This document shows, piece by piece, positions 56,211 through 63,607 of a stretch of 64,000 bases of DNA. A model generated the notes under the pieces. It saw only the letters and a program-made list of their open reading frames with translations. It had not been told where the DNA came from and made no database searches. Each line of letters opens with the position of its first letter. Within the stretch, counting starts at the first letter, position 1. The translations under genes and the position numbers were made by a program. The stretch spans positions 18,116-82,115 of the forward strand of contig CACJBO010000001.1 in assembly GCA_902591665.1 (NCBI GenBank), given 5' to 3'. This stretch comes from an uncultured SAR86 cluster bacterium. GTDB taxonomy: Bacteria > Pseudomonadota > Gammaproteobacteria > Magnimaribacterales > D2472.

Positions 56211-57017
56211 ATGGCGCATTATGTTGTTGGTGATGTTCAGGGGTGCTTCAAAGAATTAGAGGCACTATTAAAAAAAGTTAATTTTAATAAAGAGATAGAC
56301 CAATTAATTTTTGCTGGAGATCTAGTTAATAGAGGTAAAGATTCTCATAAAGTTCTTGAATTCTGCATTAAAAACAAAAAATCAGTATCTGGAGTTTTGG
56401 GTAATCATGATTTTTATTTACTATATCTAATAGAGCATCAAAAAAAAGATAAGTCACTTAAAAAAGTTCTTGAATCAAAAAATATAAAGCATTATCAATC
56501 GTGGTTAAAGTCCCTTCCTCTGTTTCTAGAAATTAAAATAAAAGAAACAAACGAGGTTTTTTGGATTTCACATGCGGGCATACCCTTTATTTGGAGCATA
56601 GATAATGCAAAAAAATTATCAAAAGAAGTTCAAGCTTCACTTAAAAATGATGCATCAAATATTCTTGCAAAAATGTGGGGGGATGCACCAAAGAAATGGA
56701 ACGAAAATTTAAAAGGATATAAAAGGCTAAGAGTAATAATTAATTACTTTACAAGAATGAGATATTTGTCAGAAGATGGGTCGCTTAAGCTAGATTTAAA
56801 AAGTAAAACTGCTAAAAAAGGATATATACACTGGTTTCATCAAACAAAAGAAAACTTAAATAATAATGAAAATATAGTTTTTGGGCATTGGGCATCAATA
56901 AATGGTGAGACAAATATAGATAATATAATAGGGCTTGATACAGGTTGTGTTTGGGGAAATAAACTTACAGCTATAAGATTGGAAGATAAAAAAATATTTC
57001 AAATTAAAAAACAATGA
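56211..57017 (+). CDS. apaH: Diadenosine tetraphosphatase ApaH
   Basis: ApaH hydrolyses Ap4A and related dinucleotides and removes Np4 caps from RNA. The 268-aa metallophosphatase has the PPP-family motifs YVVGDVQGCFKELEAL (GDxQG), IFAGDLVNRGKDSHKVL (GDxxxRG), VLGNHDFYLLYL (GNHD), WISHAGIPFIW and VFGHWASING (GHW). The order rsmA-apaH is common, but apaG, which usually lies between them, is missing here. It starts at the base after the rsmA stop and overlaps cca by 4 bases. Confidence 0.95.
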   Translation: MAHYVVGDVQGCFKELEALLKKVNFNKEIDQLIFAGDLVNRGKDSHKVLEFCIKNKKSVSGVLGNHDFYLLYLIEHQKKDKSLKKVLESKNIKHYQSWLKSLPLFLEIKIKETNEVFWISHAGIPFIWSIDNAKKLSKEVQASLKNDASNILAKMWGDAPKKWNENLKGYKRLRVIINYFTRMRYLSEDGSLKLDLKSKTAKKGYIHWFHQTKENLNNNENIVFGHWASINGETNIDNIIGLDTGCVWGNKLTAIRLEDKKIFQIKKQ

Positions 57018-57808
57018 AGATATATGAGGTTGGTGGAGCCGTTAGAGATGCCCTGCTGGATAAAAAAGCTAAAGATAAAGACTGGGTTGTTGTCGGATCT
57101 TCACCTGAAGAAATGGTATCTAATGGGTTTAAACCCATAGGAAAAGATTTCCCTGTATTTCTCCACCCAACATCAAAAGAAGAATATGCACTCGCAAGGA
57201 CTGAACGAAAGACTGGTCATGGTTATCATGGTTTTAACTTCTATTATGGTAAAGAGGTAACGCTAGAAGAAGACTTGTCGAGAAGAGATTTAACAATAAA
57301 TGCAATTGCAAAGGACTCTGATGGCAATATTATTGATCCCTATGGGGGCAGAGATGATATTAAGAAAAAAATATTCAGACACGTATCAGATGCATTTTCA
57401 GAAGATCCATTGAGAGCTATTAGGCTTGCTAGATTCCATACTTATGAACATTTAAAAGATTTTGTTATCGATGAAAGCACTGAAAAAATGCTCGAAGAAA
57501 TTATTAGCTCCGGTGAAATAGCAAATCTGTCATCTGACAGAATTTGGACTGAGACTGACAGAGCATTAAGTTCAGAAAATCCAAATATATTTTTTGAGGT
57601 AATAATAAAATATAAAATGCACTCACCCTTCTTTAATAAATTAAGTGTTCCAATATGTGATACAAGTTCAAATAACCTCGTGCGATGGGCCGAACTTCAA
57701 GCCAACAATGATTTTTCTTTGGGAGACAATCTTCCAGTACCTAATGCGCAAAAAAAATGCGTCAGATGTTTTGATGAGGTTAATAAAAATTACCAAATAT
57801 ATGTCTAA
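57014..57808 (+). CDS. cca: CCA tRNA nucleotidyltransferase, N-terminal part (frame broken)
   Basis: This 264-aa frame contains the catalytic core of the CCA-adding enzyme: VGGAVRDALL, the metal site DKDWVVVG, YALARTERKTGHGYHGF, the LSRRDLTINAIA motif, DPYGGRDDI and EDPLRAIRLARFHTYE. The frame ends early compared with E. coli Cca (412 aa). The homologous continuation is in the next frame, up to 58034. The break maps to an A8 run at 57750-57757. Skipping one A would rebuild a protein of about 339 aa. Both tRNA genes in the window already encode CCA. Confidence 0.85.
   Translation: MKIYEVGGAVRDALLDKKAKDKDWVVVGSSPEEMVSNGFKPIGKDFPVFLHPTSKEEYALARTERKTGHGYHGFNFYYGKEVTLEEDLSRRDLTINAIAKDSDGNIIDPYGGRDDIKKKIFRHVSDAFSEDPLRAIRLARFHTYEHLKDFVIDESTEKMLEEIISSGEIANLSSDRIWTETDRALSSENPNIFFEVIIKYKMHSPFFNKLSVPICDTSSNNLVRWAELQANNDFSLGDNLPVPNAQKKCVRCFDEVNKNYQIYV
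57750..57757 (+). other. A8 tract: frameshift site in cca
   Basis: Eight consecutive A residues follow GCGC at codons 246-248 of cca. The frame that begins with AAT at 57756 continues the family sequence (NASDVLMRLIKITKY, corresponding to the VPN-following helix region of Cca). Loss of one A, transcriptional slippage, or +1 ribosomal shifting would all restore the protein. Confidence 0.65.
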
Positions 57809-58034
57809 TGAATCACTTATAGACTTATTACCTAAGCTTAATATGGAAAGAAATCAGTCACTGATTAGTGACTTATGTAGCCTACCGCATCTTTCAGATT
57901 CGAAAGATTTAATATTAAGATTATTAGCAAAAACAATTGAAGCAGATTTTTCTGTTCTTAAAAATATTCCAACTGAGAAAATTTATGAAGAAAAGCATAA
58001 AATATATAAACAAATAGTTAATCAATCTTTATGA
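57756..58034 (+). pseudogene. cca: CCA tRNA nucleotidyltransferase, displaced C-terminal part
   Basis: This segment in the shifted frame encodes 92 residues that fit the C-terminal helical domain of Cca (NASDVLMRLIKITKYMSNES, then IDLLPKLNMERNQSLISDL). It has no start of its own with a ribosome site; the ATG at 57801 is the only internal candidate. Its stop overlaps the ATG of the SDR gene by 4 bases (ATGA), the same coupling used throughout the window. That suggests the whole was one functional gene. Confidence 0.65.
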
Positions 58035-58759
58035 ATAAAACCATATTAATTACTGGTGCAGCAAAAAGAATAGGTAAAGAAATAGCCTTAACTTTTTCTC
58101 AAATGGGGTGGAATATCATTATTCACTACAATTCTTCAAAAAAGGATGCGCAGGATTTGGCAGATCAAATCAATACTCATAACCCCAACTCTGCAAAAAT
58201 CATTCAAGCGAATTTAGACATCTCATCAGATGTTCAAAGATTAGTTGATGAATCTAAATTATGCTTTGATTCAATCGATGTTTTAGTAAACAATGCTTCA
58301 ACTTTTTATCCAACCCCGATTGATGATATTTCTGAAGAGCACTGGGATAAATTGATTGGAAGTAATCTTAAAGGTCCATTATTTTTAATTCAGGGTCTAA
58401 AAGATAAGTTAATTGAATCAAGGGGTTCTATAGTAAATATTACGGATACAAATTTAAGCAAAGGCGTTGCAAATTTTTCTATATACGCATCTGCTAAAGG
58501 GGGTTTAGAATCGATAACTAAGGTTCTTGCAAGAGAATTAGCTCCAGAAGTTAATGTTAATGCAATAGCACCTGGTGCAATGCTCGAGCCACCTGATATA
58601 ACTTGGACTGATGAACAAAAGGAAAAGGTAATAGCTAATATCCCGCTAAAGAAAATGGGATCTGAAGAAGATATCGCTAAAACTGTTAAGTTTGTTGTTA
58701 GTTCAAAGTATATGACAGGGCAAGTTATTAAAGTTGATGGAGGAAGATCACTCTCATGA
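58031..58759 (+). CDS. folM: Pteridine reductase-like SDR (FolM-like)
   Basis: This 242-aa short-chain dehydrogenase has ILITGAAKRIGKEIALTF (the NADPH loop TGxxxRxG with Arg, typical of pteridine reductases), VLVNNASTFYPTPIDDIS, the catalytic YASAKGGLESI and GQVIKVDGGRSL. FolM reduces dihydromonapterin and dihydrofolate. The placement between cca and the fol genes folK/folB supports pterin metabolism; the assignment to folM rather than a generic SDR is inference. It overlaps cca and the APH gene by 4 bases each. Confidence 0.78.
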   Translation: MNKTILITGAAKRIGKEIALTFSQMGWNIIIHYNSSKKDAQDLADQINTHNPNSAKIIQANLDISSDVQRLVDESKLCFDSIDVLVNNASTFYPTPIDDISEEHWDKLIGSNLKGPLFLIQGLKDKLIESRGSIVNITDTNLSKGVANFSIYASAKGGLESITKVLARELAPEVNVNAIAPGAMLEPPDITWTDEQKEKVIANIPLKKMGSEEDIAKTVKFVVSSKYMTGQVIKVDGGRSLS

Positions 58760-59817
58760 CAACCGATGCTCAAAAATATGAAAAAATATTTTCAGGAACA
58801 AAAGAAGTTGCTGAAAATTTAAAAATAGATGCTTCAAAACTTCAACCATGGATTGATGCTCATGTTCCTGGAGCTGGTTCAATAAAATTAATAGAGCAAT
58901 TTAGGGGCGGTCAATCTAATCCTACTTATAAAATTGCCACAGATAATAAAAATCTAGTTCTAAGAAGAAAGCCACCAGGCAAGCTTCTGCCTTCAGCCCA
59001 TGCTGTCGACAGAGAATATAAAGTCATCACTGCTCTTGGTCAAACTGATGTTCCTGTTCCAAAAACCTACGGTCTTTGTGAGGATGAAGATGTAGCTGGA
59101 ACCACTTTTTTTGTTATGGATTGTTTAGATGGAGATATTTATTGGGATCATATGCTCCCCTCACTATCAAAAGAACAAAGGATTAAAGTCTATCAAAGTA
59201 AAAATAAAACTCTTGCAGCACTTCATAGTGTTGATTACAAAAAAGTTGGATTAGAGGATTATGGCAAACCTGGTAATTATGTCGCAAGGCAGGTTTCAAG
59301 ATGGTCTAAACAATACAAAGCATCTGAGACAGACAATATTGTTGAAATGAATAATCTTATAGAGTGGTTACCAGAAAATATTCCTGATGATGATGAGACC
59401 TCAATTGTTCATGGAGACTATCGCCTAGATAACATGATAATGAAGAACCAAGAAGTCATAGGTGTTCTTGATTGGGAGCTTTCTACTTTAGGTCATCCAA
59501 TCGCAGATTTTTGCTATCACTGTCTTACATGGAGAACAGAGCCATTATTTTATGATCATGCAAAATTAAAAGAAATGGGCATTCCTAATGAAATGGAATA
59601 TCGCGACATGTACTCTGAAATTACAGGAAAAGATCTATCAGCTAATTGGGAATTCTATATGGCCTTCAGCTTATTTAAAGTAGGTGCTATATGCCAGGGC
59701 ATTCTTGGCAGGGTTAGAGATGGAACTGCATCAAGTAAGCATGCTGAAGACAGAGGAATGAAAGTCTACCCTCTTTCACAAGGAGCATGGTCAATTGTAG
59801 AAAATAACTTTAAATAG
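58756..59817 (+). CDS. APH-family phosphotransferase, ACAD10-like
   Basis: This 353-aa kinase-fold protein of the aminoglycoside phosphotransferase family has FRGGQSNPTYKIATDNKN (glycine loop), LVLRRKPPG with the ATP-binding Lys/Arg region, the catalytic IVHGDYRLDNMIM (HGDxxxxN) and the metal-binding LDWELSTLGHPIADF. The pattern matches the kinase domain found with acyl-CoA dehydrogenases (ACAD10/11), which phosphorylates 4-hydroxy acyl-CoA compounds. No acyl-CoA dehydrogenase gene is adjacent. It converges on PepSY with an 8-base overlap. Confidence 0.85.
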   Translation: MTTDAQKYEKIFSGTKEVAENLKIDASKLQPWIDAHVPGAGSIKLIEQFRGGQSNPTYKIATDNKNLVLRRKPPGKLLPSAHAVDREYKVITALGQTDVPVPKTYGLCEDEDVAGTTFFVMDCLDGDIYWDHMLPSLSKEQRIKVYQSKNKTLAALHSVDYKKVGLEDYGKPGNYVARQVSRWSKQYKASETDNIVEMNNLIEWLPENIPDDDETSIVHGDYRLDNMIMKNQEVIGVLDWELSTLGHPIADFCYHCLTWRTEPLFYDHAKLKEMGIPNEMEYRDMYSEITGKDLSANWEFYMAFSLFKVGAICQGILGRVRDGTASSKHAEDRGMKVYPLSQGAWSIVENNFK

Positions 59818-60421
59818 TTTTTTTAAAAAAAAGTATTATTCCAGTAATTGAGCTAATTAGGGCAAGAACAGAAAATATCTTTAATAACAAATTATTGATA
59901 TTGTCTCTATCTTCATAATCCATAATGTGTAAAGCCCACAAAAGATCCCACGCTCTCCATGAATCAGATCTTATAGCAGCTATATCTCCTGTCATAGAAT
60001 CAACATAAATATTAATTCCATCACTAGTGTCTGTAGAGACTTTATATATGGGCAGTCTCCTGCCTCTATACTCAACACCTCTGTCAGCTTTTTCAATTAA
60101 AGTTACGCTTACTGGATTTAATGATGTTTTTTCTTTAGCAATTGATATTGCCTCTTCAGGTAACAATATATCAACTGGAAAATTTTGAGGATAAGAAGAG
60201 TACGTTTTTACTCCATTATCATTTGTTTCAATAATTTCTTGTCCGAGTCTTTTAAAAATTCTGTATTCGGTCTCTAAGGGCAATCGATATTGCTCTCCCC
60301 TAACCATCTCAATTTTATTAAATGCAAAATAAATTCCAGAGACTGTCCAAAGCAAAAGCTGAATAGCAATAAATATACTTAAGTATCTGTGAATCTTTCT
60401 AATTGTAAATTTCTTTGCCAT
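59810..60421 (-). CDS. PepSY domain-containing membrane protein
   Basis: This 203-aa protein has an N-terminal transmembrane helix (IFIAIQLLLWTVSGIYFAFN) after a basic segment, a periplasmic PepSY-type domain (AISIAKEKTSLNPVSVTLIE, then INIYVDSMTGDIAAI), the motif WDLLWALHIMDYEDR, and a C-terminal helix (LALISSITGIILFFKK). PepSY-associated proteins of this type can be ferric-reductase or regulatory partners, but the function is uncertain. It begins exactly after folK and may be translated from the tsaD-folB-folK message. Confidence 0.78.
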   Translation of the reverse strand: MAKKFTIRKIHRYLSIFIAIQLLLWTVSGIYFAFNKIEMVRGEQYRLPLETEYRIFKRLGQEIIETNDNGVKTYSSYPQNFPVDILLPEEAISIAKEKTSLNPVSVTLIEKADRGVEYRGRRLPIYKVSTDTSDGINIYVDSMTGDIAAIRSDSWRAWDLLWALHIMDYEDRDNINNLLLKIFSVLALISSITGIILFFKKTI

Positions 60422-60796
60422 TTATAAAACTTCTTTTAGCGGCTCTGATACAAATGAATATTTTTCTATCTCATCACTTTCATATAATATTTCGTCTTCG
60501 TTGATTTGAAGAACTATATCAATGTCTAATGTTCTAGCACTAAACTTAGGAACATCTCTTTTTCTGCCAGATTCATTTTCAATATCTTTAAGCTTTTCAT
60601 TAAGATCATCAAAATTGAGATCGGACTCACCTGCTACTACTAAATTTAAAAAGTCATCACCCTCAAATCCTTCGGCTTTAGTTTTGTGAATAGATGAAAA
60701 TTTGGTATTTGTTAATATTTTATTTAATTGCTCGATAGCAAAAATGATATTTGCTTCAGCATTTATGTTACTTCCTAAGGATAAGAAATATTGCAT
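60422..60796 (-). CDS. folK: Short 6-hydroxymethyl-7,8-dihydropterin pyrophosphokinase
   Basis: FolK adds pyrophosphate from ATP to the pterin in folate synthesis. The 124-aa protein has LSLGSNINAEANIIFAIEQL, DDFLNLVVAGES and the catalytic segment GRKRDVPKFSARTLDIDIVL with the two Asp of DIDI and conserved Arg residues. It is much shorter than E. coli FolK (159 aa), lacking the usual HPRxxxRxFVLxPL loop sequence; the end reads YSFVSEPLKEVL. It starts one base inside the folB stop. Likely a reduced but functional form. Confidence 0.88.
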   Translation of the reverse strand: MQYFLSLGSNINAEANIIFAIEQLNKILTNTKFSSIHKTKAEGFEGDDFLNLVVAGESDLNFDDLNEKLKDIENESGRKRDVPKFSARTLDIDIVLQINEDEILYESDEIEKYSFVSEPLKEVL

Positions 60797-61143
60797 TATC
60801 TATGAATAATTAGGCCGACATCTTTTGAGCCTCTTATAGCTCCTGGTTTTGATACCCTTAGCTTTATTGATTCAACTCCATATTCATTTTTTACTAAAGA
60901 GGCTATGCCTTCAGCAAGAGTTTCTTGAAGTTGAAATGATGACTCTTCTACAAATTTTATTACGCCTTTGGCAATGGCTTTATAATCGACTGTATCTTCA
61001 ATTGAATCTGTCGCAGCTGCCTTTTTACAGTCAAATGGGAACTCTAAATCAATGCTTACTTCTTGTTTAACTTTTCTTTCCCAATCAAATATACCTATGA
61101 TCGTTTTTACTCGAAGATCTTTTATGTAAATAATGTCTTTCAT
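60796..61143 (-). CDS. folB: Dihydroneopterin aldolase
   Basis: FolB cleaves dihydroneopterin to 6-hydroxymethyl-dihydropterin. The 115-aa protein has IYIKDLRVKTIIGIFDWERK, KQEVSIDLEFPFD, SIEDTVDYKAIAKGVIKFVE, the LQETLAEGIASLV helix with its pterin-binding Glu, and LRVSKPGAIRGSKDVGLII with the catalytic Lys. It overlaps tsaD by 4 bases and folK by 1, so tsaD-folB-folK form one transcript. The plsY gene usual between tsaD and folB is missing. Confidence 0.94.
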   Translation of the reverse strand: MKDIIYIKDLRVKTIIGIFDWERKVKQEVSIDLEFPFDCKKAAATDSIEDTVDYKAIAKGVIKFVEESSFQLQETLAEGIASLVKNEYGVESIKLRVSKPGAIRGSKDVGLIIHR

Positions 61144-62144
61144 GTAGTTAATTCATTTAAAGGCCATCTTGCTCTTACATAAGAGGCCTTAGGCTCAATC
61201 TTATCAGAAGATCTTAAAGATCCAACAAAAGCAATCATTGCAGCGTTATCACCACAATATTTTAAAGATGGATAAAAAACTCTTATCCCTAATGAATTTT
61301 CTAGATCTTTTATAGCAGCACGAAGTGCCTTGTTAGCAGCAACACCTCCAGCAATAATTACATCAGACCTTCCACTTGCTTCAACAGCTTTTTTAATCTT
61401 ACGTGTTAAAACATCAATAACCGCTTGCTGAAAAGAAGCGGCTATATCTGCTTTAATCTCATCGGTCATGTTTTCAATATCTCTGACGGTATACAACACT
61501 GAAGTTTTCAATCCACTGAAACTTAAATCTAAATTATCGCTATGCATCATAGGCCTAGGAAAATCATAAGCATGAGGATTGCCATTTGAAGCAAGTTTTT
61601 CAATATGAGGGCCTCCTGGATATGGGAGATCTAGTAATTTTCCAACTTTATCAAAAGCTTCACCAACAGCATCATCTTGTGATTGGCCTATTATTTCATA
61701 TGCACCCCTCTCTTTAACGTCAACAATCATGCTATGACCGCCACTTACTAGTAGAGAGATATACGGGGTCTGTATTTCTGGAAACTCCATAACTGGAGAC
61801 ATTAAGTGCCCCTCTAGATGATTAATTGGCAATAAGGGGATTTTTAGAGCAGTTGATAAACCCTGAGCAAAGCTTTCACCAATTAGCAAAGCTCCCAGTA
61901 GTCCTGGTCCTGATGTATAAGCGATTTGATCAATCGAATTGATATCAATATCGCCTAGAGCTTCTTCCAAAACCGTTACAATTTTTACACAATGATCTCT
62001 TGATGCAAGCTCAGGGACAACGCCACCATATTCAGCATGCATTTTAATCTGACTAAATACGGACTCACCAATAATGCCATTTTCAGTGTCATATATTGCA
62101 ATAGCGGTTTCATCGCAAGAAGTTTCAATTCCTAAAGTTTTCAT
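61140..62144 (-). CDS. tsaD: tRNA N6-adenosine threonylcarbamoyltransferase TsaD
   Basis: TsaD makes the t6A37 modification in tRNAs that read ANN codons, working with TsaB, TsaC and TsaE. The 334-aa ASKHA protein has LGIETSCDETAIAIYD, the metal-binding NHLEGHLMSP, LLVSGGHSMIVD, GEAFDKVGKLLDLPYPGGP, SFSGLKTSVLY and GGVAANKALR. The length equals E. coli TsaD (337 aa). It is divergent from rpsU with 60 bases between, as in many gammaproteobacteria. Confidence 0.98.
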   Translation of the reverse strand: MKTLGIETSCDETAIAIYDTENGIIGESVFSQIKMHAEYGGVVPELASRDHCVKIVTVLEEALGDIDINSIDQIAYTSGPGLLGALLIGESFAQGLSTALKIPLLPINHLEGHLMSPVMEFPEIQTPYISLLVSGGHSMIVDVKERGAYEIIGQSQDDAVGEAFDKVGKLLDLPYPGGPHIEKLASNGNPHAYDFPRPMMHSDNLDLSFSGLKTSVLYTVRDIENMTDEIKADIAASFQQAVIDVLTRKIKKAVEASGRSDVIIAGGVAANKALRAAIKDLENSLGIRVFYPSLKYCGDNAAMIAFVGSLRSSDKIEPKASYVRARWPLNELTT

Positions 62145-62204
62145 AAATTTTTAATAAAATGTTTTGCAAATTTTCTAATTACAGCCTAAACTACGCGTCA
62201 CATT

Positions 62205-62423
62205 ATGCCTTCAATTATAATAAAAGAAACAGAACATTTTGACATTGGTCTTAGAAAGTTCAAGCGTGCCTGCGAAAAAGCAGCAATTGTCCCTGAGATT
62301 AGAGCAAGAGAGTTCTATGAAAAACCAACTGAAAAAAGAAAGCGATTAATGGCAGCAGCTGTTAAACGTGCTAGAAAATCAAATAGAAAGTTCTCTTTCC
62401 CAAGACAAAGATCCTTTAGATAA
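62205..62423 (+). CDS. rpsU: Ribosomal protein bS21
   Basis: This 72-aa protein of the small ribosomal subunit helps select the mRNA start site. It begins [20 protein letters not shown], then [20 protein letters not shown] and a Lys/Arg-rich C terminus. This matches gammaproteobacterial bS21 (71 aa in E. coli). It is followed after 2 bases by yqeY, but dnaG and rpoD are not downstream as in the classical operon. Confidence 0.98.
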   Translation: MPSIIIKETEHFDIGLRKFKRACEKAAIVPEIRAREFYEKPTEKRKRLMAAAVKRARKSNRKFSFPRQRSFR

Positions 62424-62425
62424 TC

Positions 62426-62872
62426 TTGACCCTTCTTTCTGAAATTCAATCTGATCTTAAACAAGCAATGCTTGATAAAGATGATATGACTCGCGACACT
62501 TTAAGAATGTTTAAATCAGAAGTTCAAAAGTTTGAAATTGATAATCAAGAAACTGTTGATGATGCAAAGGCTCTATCCATTATCAATAAAATGATTAAAC
62601 AAAGAAATGATTCTATTGCTCAATTTACAAGTGGCGGCAGATCAGATCTTGCTGAAAAAGAACAGCTTGAAGTTAATGTTTTGTCTAAATACAAGCCAGC
62701 ACAGTTAGACGAATCTCAAATTTCTGAAAAAGTTTCTAGTGCCATTGCAGAATCCGGTGCTACTTCTATGCAAGACATGGGTAAAGTCATGGGTATTCTA
62801 AAAAATTCTATTCCTGCTGGAACCGCTGATATGGGCTTAGTCAGCAAAATTGTTAAAGAGAATTTATCTTAA
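62426..62872 (+). CDS. yqeY: GatB/YqeY domain protein
   Basis: This 148-aa helical protein of the YqeY family is related to the tail domain of GatB, which binds tRNA in the amidotransferase, though YqeY's own role is not settled. Motifs: MTLLSEIQSDLKQAMLDKD, TLRMFKSEVQKFEID, VNVLSKYKPAQLDESQI, and MQDMGKVMGILKNSIPAGTA. The start is TTG at 62426, 2 bases after the rpsU stop, since it gives the typical MTLL start. No ATG occurs near it. Confidence 0.92.
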   Translation: MTLLSEIQSDLKQAMLDKDDMTRDTLRMFKSEVQKFEIDNQETVDDAKALSIINKMIKQRNDSIAQFTSGGRSDLAEKEQLEVNVLSKYKPAQLDESQISEKVSSAIAESGATSMQDMGKVMGILKNSIPAGTADMGLVSKIVKENLS

Positions 62873-62902
62873 TATTTGGATAATCATCCATAGGATCAAA
62901 TT

Positions 62903-63607
62903 ATGGAAAGAAGCAACGACCGAAAGCTTAATCAACTAAGAGATATAACGATTGAACCCAATGTTAATATGCATGCCGAAGGCTCTGTATTAGTTTCTTT
63001 TGGAAATACAAAAGTAATTTGTACAGCTACCATTGATACTAATGTCCCTAGATGGATGAAAGGTAGTGACGAGGGCTGGGTTACTGCAGAATATGGCATG
63101 CTTCCTAGATCGACCAATGAAAGAATGAGCAGAGAAGCTGCAAGAGGTAAGCAAAGCGGCAGAACTCAAGAGATCCAAAGATTAATTGGTAGGTCGCTAA
63201 GACAAGCGGTAGATCTAAAATATATTAAAGGAAAAACTATTAATATTGATTGTGATGTAATTCAAGCTGATGGAGGCACCAGAACTGCTTCCATTACAGG
63301 CGGTTGTGTCGCATTATTCTTAGCTTTACAAAATCATCATGACGATCATAGAGCAATTAAGCGACATATAGCTGCAGTTTCATTAGGCATATTAAATGAT
63401 GAAGTTATCCTTGACCTTGATTATAAAGAGGATAGTAATGCTGAAACAGATTTAAACCTTGTTATGACAGATTCGCTTGAACTCATAGAAATTCAAGGCA
63501 CTGCTGAGGAAGCACCTTTCACAAAAGATCAATTAAATCAGATGTTAGAGCTTGGAAGTTCTGCTATTGCTGATATTATTGAAAAACAAAAAGCCTGTTT
63601 GAAATAA
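62903..63607 (+). CDS. rph: Ribonuclease PH
   Basis: RNase PH trims the 3' ends of tRNA precursors phosphorolytically. The 234-aa protein has [76 protein letters not shown] (phosphate-binding Arg), [20 protein letters not shown] and [16 protein letters not shown]. The length matches E. coli Rph (238 aa). It lies one gene before pyrE, like the well known rph-pyrE pair. Confidence 0.98.
   Translation: MERSNDRKLNQLRDITIEPNVNMHAEGSVLVSFGNTKVICTATIDTNVPRWMKGSDEGWVTAEYGMLPRSTNERMSREAARGKQSGRTQEIQRLIGRSLRQAVDLKYIKGKTINIDCDVIQADGGTRTASITGGCVALFLALQNHHDDHRAIKRHIAAVSLGILNDEVILDLDYKEDSNAETDLNLVMTDSLELIEIQGTAEEAPFTKDQLNQMLELGSSAIADIIEKQKACLK

Noticed and set aside
57645..57755. Separate gene starting at 57645 in the frame of the cca tail
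   Set aside because: The part before 57756 has no family similarity and lies inside the cca core frame; only the part after the A8 tract continues the family.
60849..61070. 73-codon plus-strand frame inside folB
   Set aside because: Leu-rich antisense frame caused by folB codon use; no ribosome site or domain.
62876..62893. Small hairpin TGGAT/ATCCA before rph
   Set aside because: Five-base stem without a T run, too weak for a terminator.
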